Origin: Arthrobacter sp. Y81
GTDB taxonomy: Bacteria > Actinomycetota > Actinomycetes > Actinomycetales > Micrococcaceae
Length of the DNA: 64,000 nucleotides
Reading direction: 5' to 3'
NCBI RefSeq assembly: GCF_002929335.1
Contig: NZ_PJIL01000004.1
Span: 124,001-188,000, forward strand
In this document: one piece after another, positions 1 through 7,410 of the stretch
How positions within the stretch are numbered: position 1 is the stretch's first letter
Layout: each line of letters begins with the position of its first letter
Made by a program: the position numbers and the translations under genes
The notes under the pieces: generated by a model
Seen by the model: the letters and a program-made list of their open reading frames with translations, nothing else
What the model was told of the DNA's origin: nothing
Database searches by the model: none

Positions 1-229
1 TGGACTCGACCTGCAGCTTGTCCCCGGCCACGTTCTGCGCGACATCCGCCAGCACGGTGAAGGTGGTCAGCACCACGGGCTTCTCGCTCCCTGACCCTTG
101 GCCGGGGGCGGCACCCCCGCACGCGGCTAGGGACAGGCAGAGGAAAACGGCGACGACGGCGGCTCCGGCAGTGCGAAGGCCCCCGGTTCGGCGGACTACT
201 TTGGCGCACCGAAACAGAAATTTAGGCAT
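1..229 (-). CDS. Metal ABC transporter substrate-binding lipoprotein (N-terminal part, runs off the window)
   Basis: Only the first 76 codons are present; the gene continues beyond base 1. The start ATG is at 229. The N terminus has a basic stretch, a hydrophobic segment and a lipobox LAAC followed by a Gly/Ala/Ser-rich linker. The mature part begins with KPVVLTTFTVLADVAQNVAG, which matches the opening of ZnuA/MntA/AdcA-type (cluster 9) zinc or manganese binding proteins. The role would be capture of a divalent metal outside the membrane for an ABC importer. The metal cannot be told because the ligand histidines lie outside the window. The call rests on the N-terminal pattern alone. Confidence 0.75.
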   Translation of the reverse strand, partial: MPKFLFRCAKVVRRTGGLRTAGAAVVAVFLCLSLAACGGAAPGQGSGSEKPVVLTTFTVLADVAQNVAGDKLQVES

Positions 230-287
230 ACCGAATATTGTACGGGGTGCCTCATCGCGGCTGCAACGTCGCTGCTTCACACGCCGA

Positions 288-354
288 CCCAACTGACTCG
301 CATTTAACGTCGTCATTCACCGTTTTCACGACGCCAACTGCCAGTCAGTTGGGA
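288..354. repeat. Intergenic palindromic repeat, CCCAACTGACT family, copy 1
   Basis: Imperfect inverted repeat whose outer arms are CCCAACTGACT and AGTCAGTTGGG. The left arm continues into a CATTTAACGTCGT tract. A second, more perfect copy lies at 19732-19800 and shares the outer arms and the TTAACG core. It lies between the divergent metal-binding lipoprotein and CPBP protease genes, just upstream of the latter. Two related copies in one window suggest a dispersed REP-like element. Confidence 0.6.
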
Positions 355-369
355 AGCTAGGCTGGAGAT

Positions 370-1131
370 ATGGGAACAGCTCTCCGCAATTCCCCGGCGC
401 CACAGCCGGATCTCTACCGTTTCTCCGCGCTCGACTACACCACCGTGGGGCTCTACGTGGCTGTGGCGGCACTCTTTGCCGTGGCAGGATCGCCGCTGCA
501 ACCGCTGCTGCTGCAGCTCTCCCCGGACCCCACTATTGCCGTGTACTCGGTGAACCTGCTGTTCTACGGCGGCGTCGGTGTCCTGGCCTTGGCTGCCGCC
601 CGCCGGGTTGTCTCCCGGGACCTCCGCGTCCTGGCCACCAGGCCCTGGTTCACGCTGATCATGATTCCCGTCGCGGTGGTGGCCATGCTGATCCTGACGG
701 CCCTGCTGGTGGCCCTCACCGGACCGGTGCAGGGCTCCGCCAACCAGGCCAATGTCCAGGCGCTCGTTCAACAGGTGTCGCCGTGGCTGATTGTGCCGCT
801 GCTTGTCATCGTGGGTCCGTTTGTGGAGGAGTACATCTTCCGCCACCTGCTGATCGGCAAGCTCAGCCGCCGCGTCAACATCTGGGTGTGCTGCGTCCTG
901 TCCACGGTCCTCTTCGCGGCGCTGCACATCGTGGGCCAGGAAACCCTCACGCTGCCGGTGCTGATGCCGTACCTGGCCATGGGCGCCACGCTGGTGTTCG
1001 TGTATGTGTGGACCGGGAAGAACGTGATGTTCTCCTACTTCGTCCATGCCGCCAAGAACCTGCTGGCCGTGGTGTTCATCTACGCGATCCCGCCCGAACT
1101 GATGGAGCAGCTGCAGCAGGTCCAGCCCTAG
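370..1131 (+). CDS. CPBP-family (Rce1-like) intramembrane metalloprotease
   Basis: A 253-residue polytopic membrane protein with roughly six to seven hydrophobic segments. The three CPBP/Abi signature motifs are visible: EEYIFR at residues 153-158 (EExxxR), FAALH at 182-186 (FxxxH) and HAAKN at 226-230. The glutamates and histidines form the active site in this glutamic/metallo-protease family, which includes eukaryotic CAAX prenyl endopeptidase Rce1. The bacterial members' substrates are mostly unknown. The gene stands alone; the next gene starts 95 nt downstream. The family call is solid, the biological role is not known. Confidence 0.88.
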   Translation: MGTALRNSPAPQPDLYRFSALDYTTVGLYVAVAALFAVAGSPLQPLLLQLSPDPTIAVYSVNLLFYGGVGVLALAAARRVVSRDLRVLATRPWFTLIMIPVAVVAMLILTALLVALTGPVQGSANQANVQALVQQVSPWLIVPLLVIVGPFVEEYIFRHLLIGKLSRRVNIWVCCVLSTVLFAALHIVGQETLTLPVLMPYLAMGATLVFVYVWTGKNVMFSYFVHAAKNLLAVVFIYAIPPELMEQLQQVQP

Positions 1132-1226
1132 TGGCTCAGGGACAGGCCGCGGCGACCCTCTGAACCCGGACCGGAACTGTCCGCAAAACACTTCCGGCGG
1201 GAACACCGCCGTCGTAGTTTTGACCC

Positions 1227-1667
1227 ATGGGACTCAACATTCAGATAGCGATCGACTGCAGTAATCCGCATGAACTTGCCGACTGGTGGGCGGAAACCCT
1301 GGACTGGGCGGTGGAACCGCAGGATGAAGCGTTCATCCGGTCCATGATCGAGCAGGGGTTTGCCACCGAAGCCGAAACAAAGACCCACAACGGCAGGCTG
1401 GTGTGGGCTGCCGGCGCAGCGATCCGGCCGGTCGAGGAACTCGAAGCCAAGGCACCCGCCCGCCGACTGCTGTTCCAGACCGTGCCGGAAGCGAAGACCA
1501 TAAAAAACCGGGTGCATTGGGATGTCCGCCTTGACGGCAGGGACAAGGATGAGGTCCGCGCGGAGCTTGAGGCACGCGGCGCAAAATTCCTGTGGACCGC
1601 CAGCCAGGGGCCGCACGAATGGCACACCATGGCGGACCCCGAAGGCAACGAGTTCTGTATCAGCTGA
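1227..1667 (+). CDS. VOC-family (glyoxalase-like domain) protein
   Basis: A 146-residue single-domain protein. It opens with the beta-strand pattern GLNIQIAIDCSNPHELADWW and closes with HTMADPEGNEFCIS, the usual start and end of vicinal-oxygen-chelate (glyoxalase/bleomycin-resistance/dioxygenase) folds; the DPEGNEF motif is typical. The group is the short actinobacterial glyoxalase-like type. Substrate unknown. It sits 21 nt ahead of menB on the same strand and may be co-transcribed, but no link to menaquinone synthesis is visible in the sequence. Confidence 0.8.
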   Translation: MGLNIQIAIDCSNPHELADWWAETLDWAVEPQDEAFIRSMIEQGFATEAETKTHNGRLVWAAGAAIRPVEELEAKAPARRLLFQTVPEAKTIKNRVHWDVRLDGRDKDEVRAELEARGAKFLWTASQGPHEWHTMADPEGNEFCIS

Positions 1668-1688
1668 GGCGATTACTAGACTCGGTCT

Positions 1689-2642
1689 GTGAGCAACGAA
1701 TTCCCAGCCAAGGTATCCGACGTCTTTGACCCCTCCCGGTGGCGCACCGTGGCCGGCTTCGACGACTTCCAGGACATGACCTACCACCGGCAGGTTGAGC
1801 GGGACTCGGACGGCGCCGTGCTGCGGGACCTGCCCACGGTCCGCATCGCCTTCAACCGCCCGGAGGTCCGGAACGCATTCCGCCCGGGCACCGTGGACGA
1901 GCTCTACCGCGCCATGGACCATGCCCGCATGACCCCCAACGTGGCCACGGTGCTGCTCACGGGCAACGGGCCGTCACCCAAGGACGGCGGCCACTCGTTC
2001 TGCTCCGGCGGGGACCAGCGGATCCGCGGCCGTGACGGGTACCGCTATGCCGAGGGCGAGACCGAGGAGACCATCGATCCCGCCCGCGCCGGCCGGCTGC
2101 ACATCCTGGAAGTACAGCGGCTCATGCGCACCATGCCCAAGGTGGTCATCGCCGTCGTCAACGGCTGGGCGGCCGGCGGCGGGCACTCGCTGCACGTCGT
2201 TTCCGACCTCACCATCGCCTCGCGCCAGCATGGCAAGTTCAAGCAGACGGACGCCACCGTGGGAAGTTTCGACGCCGGGTACGGCTCGGCGCTGCTGGCG
2301 CGCCAGATCGGCCAGAAGGCCGCCCGCGAAATCTTCTTCCTGGCCCGCGAATACTCCGCCGAGGACATGGTCCGGATGGGCGCCGTAAATGAGGCCGTGG
2401 ACCACGAACGGCTTGAGGAAGTGGCATTGGAGTACGCGGCGGACATCGCCCGGCAGTCGCCGCAGGCCATCCGCATGCTCAAGTTCGCCTTCAACCTTGC
2501 CGACGACGGCCTGGCCGGGCAGCAGGTGTTCGCCGGCGAAGCCACCCGGCTGGCGTACATGACGGACGAGGCCGTGGAGGGCAAGGAAGCCTTCCTCGAG
2601 AAGCGCGATCCCGACTGGTCCCAGTTCCCGTACTACTTCTAA
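1689..2642 (+). CDS. menB: 1,4-dihydroxy-2-naphthoyl-CoA synthase MenB
   Basis: A 317-residue crotonase-fold enzyme starting at GTG 1689. It carries FCSGGDQRIRGRDGY, the MenB version of the substrate/oxyanion loop, plus NGWAAGGGHSLHVVSDLTIA and the C-terminal KRDPDWSQFPYYF. MenB closes the second ring of menaquinone by cyclising o-succinylbenzoyl-CoA. Its length fits actinobacterial MenB. It is followed 27 nt later by menE, the enzyme that makes its substrate, and then by menA. The other early genes (menF, menD, menC) are not in the window. Confidence 0.96.
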   Translation: MSNEFPAKVSDVFDPSRWRTVAGFDDFQDMTYHRQVERDSDGAVLRDLPTVRIAFNRPEVRNAFRPGTVDELYRAMDHARMTPNVATVLLTGNGPSPKDGGHSFCSGGDQRIRGRDGYRYAEGETEETIDPARAGRLHILEVQRLMRTMPKVVIAVVNGWAAGGGHSLHVVSDLTIASRQHGKFKQTDATVGSFDAGYGSALLARQIGQKAAREIFFLAREYSAEDMVRMGAVNEAVDHERLEEVALEYAADIARQSPQAIRMLKFAFNLADDGLAGQQVFAGEATRLAYMTDEAVEGKEAFLEKRDPDWSQFPYYF

Positions 2643-2669
2643 GCCCGCACTACTCCTAAGGCAGCCCCT

Positions 2670-3833
2670 GTGACTTCCCAGCCCCCGAACATCGAACCGG
2701 CGAACCTCGATTCTGCCCTGCGGGCCTTGGCGGACGCCCTCCACGGCGAGGGCCCCGCCGTCGAACTTTCCGCCGACGCTGACGGCAACATTGTGGTTTC
2801 CGCTGTGGAGACGCCGGGCTTCGAGGACGCCGCGGTGGTGGTGCGCACCTCCGGTTCCACCGGCGCGCCCAAAGCGACGGTCCTTACCGTGGAAGCCCTG
2901 GCGGCGTCGTCCGTGGCCACCGCGTTCGCACTCAAGGGCGAGGGCCAGTGGCTCCTCGCACTCCCCCTGCAGTACGTTGCCGGGGTGCAGGTCCTGGTGC
3001 GCTCCCTCTTCGCCGGAACCCGGCCGTGGGCCATGGACCTCTCCATAGGGTTCACGCCGGAAGCGTTCACCGCGGCCGCCCAGGAGCTCACGGACAAGAT
3101 CCGCTTCACGTCCTTGGTGCCCACCCAACTGCAGCGGCTGCTGGACGCGCCGTCGGCCGAAACGCTTGCCGTTCTGCGCCGGTTCAACGGGATCCTGCTC
3201 GGCGGCGGCCCCGCGTCTCCGGAACTGCTTGATGCAGCCCGTGACGCCGGCGTTCGCGTGATCACCACCTACGGTTCCGCGGAGACCTGCGGCGGCTGCG
3301 TGTACGACGGCTTACCGCTCGAGGACGTCTTGGCACGGGTCGACGGGGACGGCAGGATCCTGCTGGGCGGCGCCACCCTGGCCGCCGGCTACCTCGGCGA
3401 GGCCGGACCGGCAGCCGACGACTTCTTCGAGGAGGACGGCGTCCGCTGGTACCGCACCGGCGACCTCGGCTCCATCGACGCCACCGGGAAGCTCACCGTG
3501 CTGGGCCGCGCCGACGACGTCATCATCACCGGAGGCGTGAAAGTTTCCGCCACGCACGTGCAGGCCGAGCTGGAAAAGCTCGACGGCGTGACGGCGGCCT
3601 TCGTGGCAGGCGTCCCCTCGGAAGAGTGGGGCCAGGCCGTGGCCGCATACGTTGCAGTGGAGGACAGCTCCCCCGCCGGCATCGAGGGTTTCACCGCGAA
3701 GCGGCACGATGGCCTGGGCCGGCTGGCTCCGAAAACCGTCCTCGCTGCCGGCGAGCTGATGATGCTGCCCAACGGCAAACCGGACCGGCTGGGCATGACT
3801 GTTCTGCTGGACGCGCTGCATCAGGGAAAATAG
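2670..3833 (+). CDS. menE: o-Succinylbenzoate-CoA ligase MenE
   Basis: A 387-residue ANL-superfamily adenylate-forming enzyme starting at GTG 2670. Motifs in order: VVVRTSGSTGAPKAT (phosphate-binding loop), TTYGSAETCGG, WYRTGDLG, GRADDVIITGG and the C-terminal catalytic-lysine region NGKPDR. It activates o-succinylbenzoate to the acyl-CoA used by MenB. It is shorter than typical fatty-acyl ligases, as usual for actinobacterial MenE. The gene lies between menB and menA in the same direction. Confidence 0.93.
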   Translation: MTSQPPNIEPANLDSALRALADALHGEGPAVELSADADGNIVVSAVETPGFEDAAVVVRTSGSTGAPKATVLTVEALAASSVATAFALKGEGQWLLALPLQYVAGVQVLVRSLFAGTRPWAMDLSIGFTPEAFTAAAQELTDKIRFTSLVPTQLQRLLDAPSAETLAVLRRFNGILLGGGPASPELLDAARDAGVRVITTYGSAETCGGCVYDGLPLEDVLARVDGDGRILLGGATLAAGYLGEAGPAADDFFEEDGVRWYRTGDLGSIDATGKLTVLGRADDVIITGGVKVSATHVQAELEKLDGVTAAFVAGVPSEEWGQAVAAYVAVEDSSPAGIEGFTAKRHDGLGRLAPKTVLAAGELMMLPNGKPDRLGMTVLLDALHQGK

Positions 3834-3840
3834 AGAAGCC

Positions 3841-3866
3841 CCGCCCCGGCCGAAGGGCCGGAGCGG
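3841..3866 (+). terminator. GC-rich stem-loop after menE
   Basis: Arms CCGCCCCGGCC and GGCCGGAGCGG pair with one mismatch around a short loop. A second, outer pairing of GCCCCGCC with GGCGGGTTT is possible. There is only a short T run, so it may be a weak terminator or an RNA processing/attenuation hairpin between menE and menA. Confidence 0.35.
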
Positions 3867-3904
3867 CAGGATTTCGGCGGGTTTAACCCTCCGGCCGCAC
3901 TGAA

Positions 3905-4816
3905 ATGAACAACGAAGCAATCGGAGTACTGACCGTGGCCACAGCCGCACAATGGATCCAAGGCGCCCGACCGCGCACCCTGCCGGCTGCCATCGCACCG
4001 GTCCTGATCGGCACCGCCGCGGCCTTCGAGATGGACGCCTTCAAGCCGCTCAACGCCGTCCTGGCCGCGTTTGTGGCCTTATTGCTCCAGGTCGGCGTGA
4101 ACTACGCCAACGACTACTCGGACGGGATCCGCGGCACCGACGAGGACCGCGTGGGACCCCTTCGCCTGGTGGGCTCGGGCGCCGCGAAGCCTGAGATGGT
4201 GAAGCGGGCGGCGTTCGCCGCGTTCGGGCTGGCCATGCTGTTCGGCCTGGTCCTGGTGGTCATTACCCAGGCGTGGTGGCTAATTCTGGTGGGCCTCGGC
4301 TGTGTCCTGGCCGCCTGGGGGTACACCGGCGGCAAGAACCCGTACGGCTACATGGGCCTGGGCGACGTGTTCGTGTTTGTGTTCTTCGGCCTCGTGGCCA
4401 CCCTGGGCACCACGTACACGCAGGCGGGGCAGCTCAGCCTGGCCGCCATCATCGGGGCCATCGGCACCGGCCTGATCGCGTGTGCGCTCCTGATGGCCAA
4501 CAACGTCCGGGACATCCCCACGGATATCCAGGCCGGCAAGAAGACGCTGGCCGTGCGGCTCGGCGACAAGCACGCCCGCGAAAGCTACGTCCTGATGCTG
4601 GCCGTCGCCATCCTGCTGGTGGTGGTCCTGGCACCCGCACGCCCGTGGATGCTCATTGTGCTGCTGCTGATCCCGGCCAGCCTGATGCCGTCATGGCTGA
4701 TGATCAACGGCCGGAAGCGCAAGAGCCTCATCCCCGTCCTCAAGCAGACGGGCCTGATCAACCTGGGCTACAGCGTGCTGTTCTCCCTGGGCCTCGTCCT
4801 GAGCCACGGGCTGTAG
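3905..4816 (+). CDS. menA: 1,4-dihydroxy-2-naphthoate polyprenyltransferase MenA
   Basis: A 303-residue membrane protein of the UbiA prenyltransferase superfamily with about eight or nine hydrophobic segments. The first aspartate-rich motif is NYANDYSDGIRGTDEDR and the second is NNVRDIPTDIQAGKKTLAV; both bind the Mg2+-prenyl diphosphate. The N-terminal WIQGARPRTLPAAIAPVLIG is the usual MenA opening. It attaches the isoprenoid tail to 1,4-dihydroxy-2-naphthoate, giving demethylmenaquinone. A downstream GTG at 3935 would give a shorter N terminus that also fits the family; ATG 3905 is kept. Confidence 0.94.
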   Translation: MNNEAIGVLTVATAAQWIQGARPRTLPAAIAPVLIGTAAAFEMDAFKPLNAVLAAFVALLLQVGVNYANDYSDGIRGTDEDRVGPLRLVGSGAAKPEMVKRAAFAAFGLAMLFGLVLVVITQAWWLILVGLGCVLAAWGYTGGKNPYGYMGLGDVFVFVFFGLVATLGTTYTQAGQLSLAAIIGAIGTGLIACALLMANNVRDIPTDIQAGKKTLAVRLGDKHARESYVLMLAVAILLVVVLAPARPWMLIVLLLIPASLMPSWLMINGRKRKSLIPVLKQTGLINLGYSVLFSLGLVLSHGL

Positions 4817-4834
4817 GGATACAGCCGGGCGGGC

Positions 4835-5176
4835 TCAGGCGTCCTTGCGGGGAGTTTCTTCTTTGCTGGGAGCTTCGGTGCGGGGAATTTCCGAACGGAC
4901 CGTGATGTCCGGGTTGGCGTCCACCAGGGTGTCTTCGGCGTCGGCGTCTTCAACCTCGCCGGCGGTGCGGATGGGCTTGGCCCGGCCGGAGAAGCGCTCA
5001 TGCAGGCTGGCCGTCGCGGCGTCGCGCTGCTTCTGGAAGAACAGGTAGCTGATGGCGAAGGCAATCAGGCCGGCAAAGACTGCGGCCAGCAAAATTCCCA
5101 CCTCGAGGAAGCTGAACAGCACGAGCAACGGCACGAACAGCGCCAGACGGATCAGGGAGTATTTCATAAAGGCCAC
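4835..5176 (-). CDS. DUF4229 small membrane protein
   Basis: 113 residues with two adjacent hydrophobic helices (about residues 10-50) and a charged, acidic C-terminal tail. The pattern KYSLIRLALFVPLLVLF...SYLFFQKQRD matches the actinobacterial DUF4229 family. It converges on menA with an 18-nt gap, the typical genomic neighbourhood of this family as I recall it. Function unknown; possibly a membrane accessory protein. Start could be GTG 5176 or ATG 5167, and no strong ribosome binding site decides between them. Confidence 0.75.
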   Translation of the reverse strand: MAFMKYSLIRLALFVPLLVLFSFLEVGILLAAVFAGLIAFAISYLFFQKQRDAATASLHERFSGRAKPIRTAGEVEDADAEDTLVDANPDITVRSEIPRTEAPSKEETPRKDA

Positions 5177-5343
5177 GGTTCAAGTTTAGCCGTCCGGCGT
5201 CGAGGGCCATGCCAGTTGTGCCGTGGAGCCCCGCCTGGGAGCGAGCCCGCCAGTATGCGGTCTGGCCCAGCATGCCCCGGATTCCCCAGCATGCGAAAGA
5301 AGGGAGGGCAGTGCTGCAGGCGTCCGGACGGTAGACTGATGGT

Positions 5344-5817
5344 ATGCCCCGTGTATTGGTCGCCGTTGCCGTTCTTGCCATATTCGTCTATGGCCTCGTG
5401 GACGTGATCCGGACTGATAAAAACCTCACCAGGGGTATCTCCAAGACGGCCTGGATCGTGGTGATGGTTGTCCTCCCCGTGGTGGGAGCGGCACTCTGGT
5501 TCATCATCGGCCGGCCTCGCGGAAGCCGCCCCGCCCCGCAGTCCTACAGCCACACCGTCGCGCCGGATGACGACCCCGATTTCCTGCGCAACCTCGAAGT
5601 CCGCCGCCGCAACCAGGCCGAGGCGGACCGCCTCAAGAAGCTCAAGGACGAACTCCAGGCCAAGGAGCACAAGCTCAACGGCGGCGCCTCCGGCACGGCC
5701 GGATCAGGCGAGGGCAAAGGCAAGGGCAGCCAGAACGGCAGCCACCGGGGGGACAAGCACACCGAGGAATCACACCACCCCGAGACCGACTCCCACGGCA
5801 CGGACGAGGTCAAGTAA
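5344..5817 (+). CDS. PLDc N-terminal-domain membrane protein
   Basis: 157 residues. An N-terminal signal-anchor helix (about 3-20), a second helix (about 38-56, TAWIVVMVVLPVVGAALWFI) and GRPRG form the PLDc_N / cardiolipin-synthase N-terminal domain. The C-terminal half is hydrophilic with a lysine/glutamate-rich segment likely to be coiled (about 85-117) and then a low-complexity Gly/Ser/His tail. No HKD phospholipase motif is present, so it is not an active phospholipase D. Function unknown. Confidence 0.75.
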   Translation: MPRVLVAVAVLAIFVYGLVDVIRTDKNLTRGISKTAWIVVMVVLPVVGAALWFIIGRPRGSRPAPQSYSHTVAPDDDPDFLRNLEVRRRNQAEADRLKKLKDELQAKEHKLNGGASGTAGSGEGKGKGSQNGSHRGDKHTEESHHPETDSHGTDEVK

Positions 5818-5867
5818 GCCTGTTCAAGTAAGCCCGCTTCGGCGGCAGCAGGTTCCGCCGTGCCCGG

Positions 5868-5945
5868 CGCTGAACCTGCCGGCGCCCTGAACCTGCCGGC
5901 GCTAAGACTCCATGGCACTAAGACTCCATGGCGTTAAGAATCCAT
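5868..5945. repeat. Short direct repeats in the 5818-6080 gap
   Basis: Two tandem microrepeats follow one another: two copies of TGAACCTGCCGGCGC-like sequence, then about 2.5 copies of a 15-16 bp unit containing CTAAGACTCCATGG. They lie in a 263-nt intergenic stretch that has no other feature until the small gene at 6081. They look like slippage products rather than binding sites. Confidence 0.5.
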
Positions 5946-6080
5946 CAAGAATGCGGGAACAACGCACCGCACTGCAGTCTGCGGATGTTTGATGAATTTA
6001 GGGGCTACTCCTCATGCAGAGAGCCGAGTGCAGAGGGACCAGTACCGAGAGCCCCCGAGCCAGGCGTAAGGAGCCCTGCC

Positions 6081-6176
6081 ATGACCAACGACACTGCCGA
6101 GGCGGTCCTGTTCTTCGTGGGCATGGCCGTGCTGCTGATTGTCCTCGTGGTCACCCTCATCCGGTCCACAAAGTAG
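6081..6176 (+). CDS. 31-residue single-pass membrane peptide
   Basis: A short ORF starting at ATG 6081 with a good ribosome binding site (GTAAGGAG, about 8 nt upstream). It encodes MTNDTAEAVLFFVGMAVLLI followed by more hydrophobic residues and a basic RSTK end: one transmembrane helix spanning most of the chain. A longer reading from 5928 is possible but its extra N-terminal part is not protein-like. Function unknown. Confidence 0.55.
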   Translation: MTNDTAEAVLFFVGMAVLLIVLVVTLIRSTK

Positions 6177-6197
6177 AGCCGGCCTCGTTCCCCATTT

Positions 6198-6242
6198 GCC
6201 AGTAGTGGCCGCTATTCTCCACTCATAGCGGCCATTACTGGC
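6198..6242. repeat. Palindromic repeat, GGCCGCTA family, copy 1
   Basis: Arms of 18 nt (6198-6215 and 6225-6242) pair with one mismatch around a 9-nt loop; the core is TGGCCGCTAT/ATAGCGGCCA. A related element is at 7320-7363, and fragments of the same core occur near 40020-40070. It could also end transcription after the small membrane peptide gene. Confidence 0.6.
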
Positions 6243-6373
6243 TAATCGGCGGCGCCCGGAGAGTCGCCACCGTCCGCCGGCCGCTGCAGTCCGGAACCTC
6301 CACCTGTCCTCCACATTGGCGCGGGGCTGTGGATAAGGGAGTGGCCGTCCTGCTACGGGGTCAAAATGCTCCT

Positions 6374-7333
6374 ATGCACCTTCCCTCCGAGCTTCCGCAG
6401 GACCTTCTCCACGGTCCGTTCACTGTGGCGCAGGCCCGGTCAGCGGGCCTGACGAGGCGGCGCCTGAGGGCAAGCGACCTGGTTCAGCCCTGTCGCGGGG
6501 CACGCTTTTCAGCACTGGCCGAGGATACGTTGCTGCTTCGTGCCACCGCCCTCGTCGCTGTCACTGGAGCGGTGGTCAGCCATCTTTCAGCGGCCGCGCT
6601 GTGGGGTTTCCCGCTGCCGCTGGAACTGCAGAACATCGACGTCGTCCATCTCACGTGCAGTCCGGGCCAGCGAGCCGTCCGGCGGAAGGGTGTGGTGGGC
6701 CACCAGCTGATACTGGAGCCCGCGGAAATCACCAGCGGACGGCACGTGCAATGCACCTCTCCCCTGCGGACGTGGTTCGACCTTGCGGGAATCCTTGGCC
6801 TCGATGACCTTGTCATAGCCGGCGATTTCCTGTTCCGACGGAGGAATCCGCTCGCCACTCTTGCCGAGCTGGACGACTTCCTGTCCGGCAAGACCGGTAA
6901 GCCCGGCTATCGCAGGGCCATGCGGGCCTGTGCCCTGCTGCGCACACGGACGGATTCCCCCAAGGAGACGGAAGTCAGGCTGCTACTGCGCCGCCATGGC
7001 CTTCCCGAGCCGGCCATCAACGTGCCTATGGTTGACGCCTCCGGCAGGTGGATCCAGGACCCGGATATGTCCTATGAGCGGGAAAAGATCGCCATCCAGT
7101 ACGACGGCGGCCACCATGCCTCGCCTGCACAACGCCGCAGCGACATCTTCCGTGACGAGGATGCCAAGGAAGCGGGATGGCGGGTAGTGGTGCTGACCCA
7201 GAGCGACCTCGATCCCTTCGCACCCGGCGCGGAGCCCAGGGCCGTGACCCGTGTACGCAAAGCGCTCGTGGAGCGTGGCTGGGCACCGGAACCGTCCCGG
7301 CGTCGTCGGCCATCTGACGCCAATGGCCGCTAA
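6374..7333 (+). CDS. DUF559-domain protein with AbiEi-like N-terminal region
   Basis: 319 residues from ATG 6374. The N-terminal part (FTVAQARSAGLTRRRLRASD... then a region on class assignment and house-keeping strands) resembles the helical/antitoxin-like domain common in actinobacterial DUF559 proteins. The C-terminal part (about 205-300: PKETEVRLLLRRHGLPEP..., IAIQYDGGHH, RDEDAKEAGWRVVVLT) is the Vsr-like PD-(D/E)XK nuclease-fold domain. Whether it cuts DNA is unknown. The stop codon falls inside a palindromic repeat (7320-7363). A GTG at 6329 would add 15 residues that do not look family-like. Confidence 0.75.
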   Translation: MHLPSELPQDLLHGPFTVAQARSAGLTRRRLRASDLVQPCRGARFSALAEDTLLLRATALVAVTGAVVSHLSAAALWGFPLPLELQNIDVVHLTCSPGQRAVRRKGVVGHQLILEPAEITSGRHVQCTSPLRTWFDLAGILGLDDLVIAGDFLFRRRNPLATLAELDDFLSGKTGKPGYRRAMRACALLRTRTDSPKETEVRLLLRRHGLPEPAINVPMVDASGRWIQDPDMSYEREKIAIQYDGGHHASPAQRRSDIFRDEDAKEAGWRVVVLTQSDLDPFAPGAEPRAVTRVRKALVERGWAPEPSRRRRPSDANGR

Positions 7334-7363
7334 GCGGGTGGCTTAGCGGCCATGAGTGGCAAA
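7320..7363. repeat. Palindromic repeat, GGCCGCTA family, copy 2
   Basis: Perfect arms ATGGCCGCTAAGC (7323-7335) and GCTTAGCGGCCAT (7341-7353) with a 5-nt loop, followed by a GAGTGGCAAATCG tail that also occurs, slightly changed, after copy 1. It overlaps the last codons and stop of the DUF559 gene and may serve as its terminator. Confidence 0.6.
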
Positions 7364-7410
7364 TCGCGCGGGCGGGAGCGCAGAAGGCGCCCGGGAAAGG
7401 CGCCCCCTGC

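Noticed and set aside
221-235. Possible DtxR/MntR box TTTAGGCATACCGAA over the metal lipoprotein start
   Set aside because: Only about half of the paired positions match and it overlaps the start codon; too weak to call.
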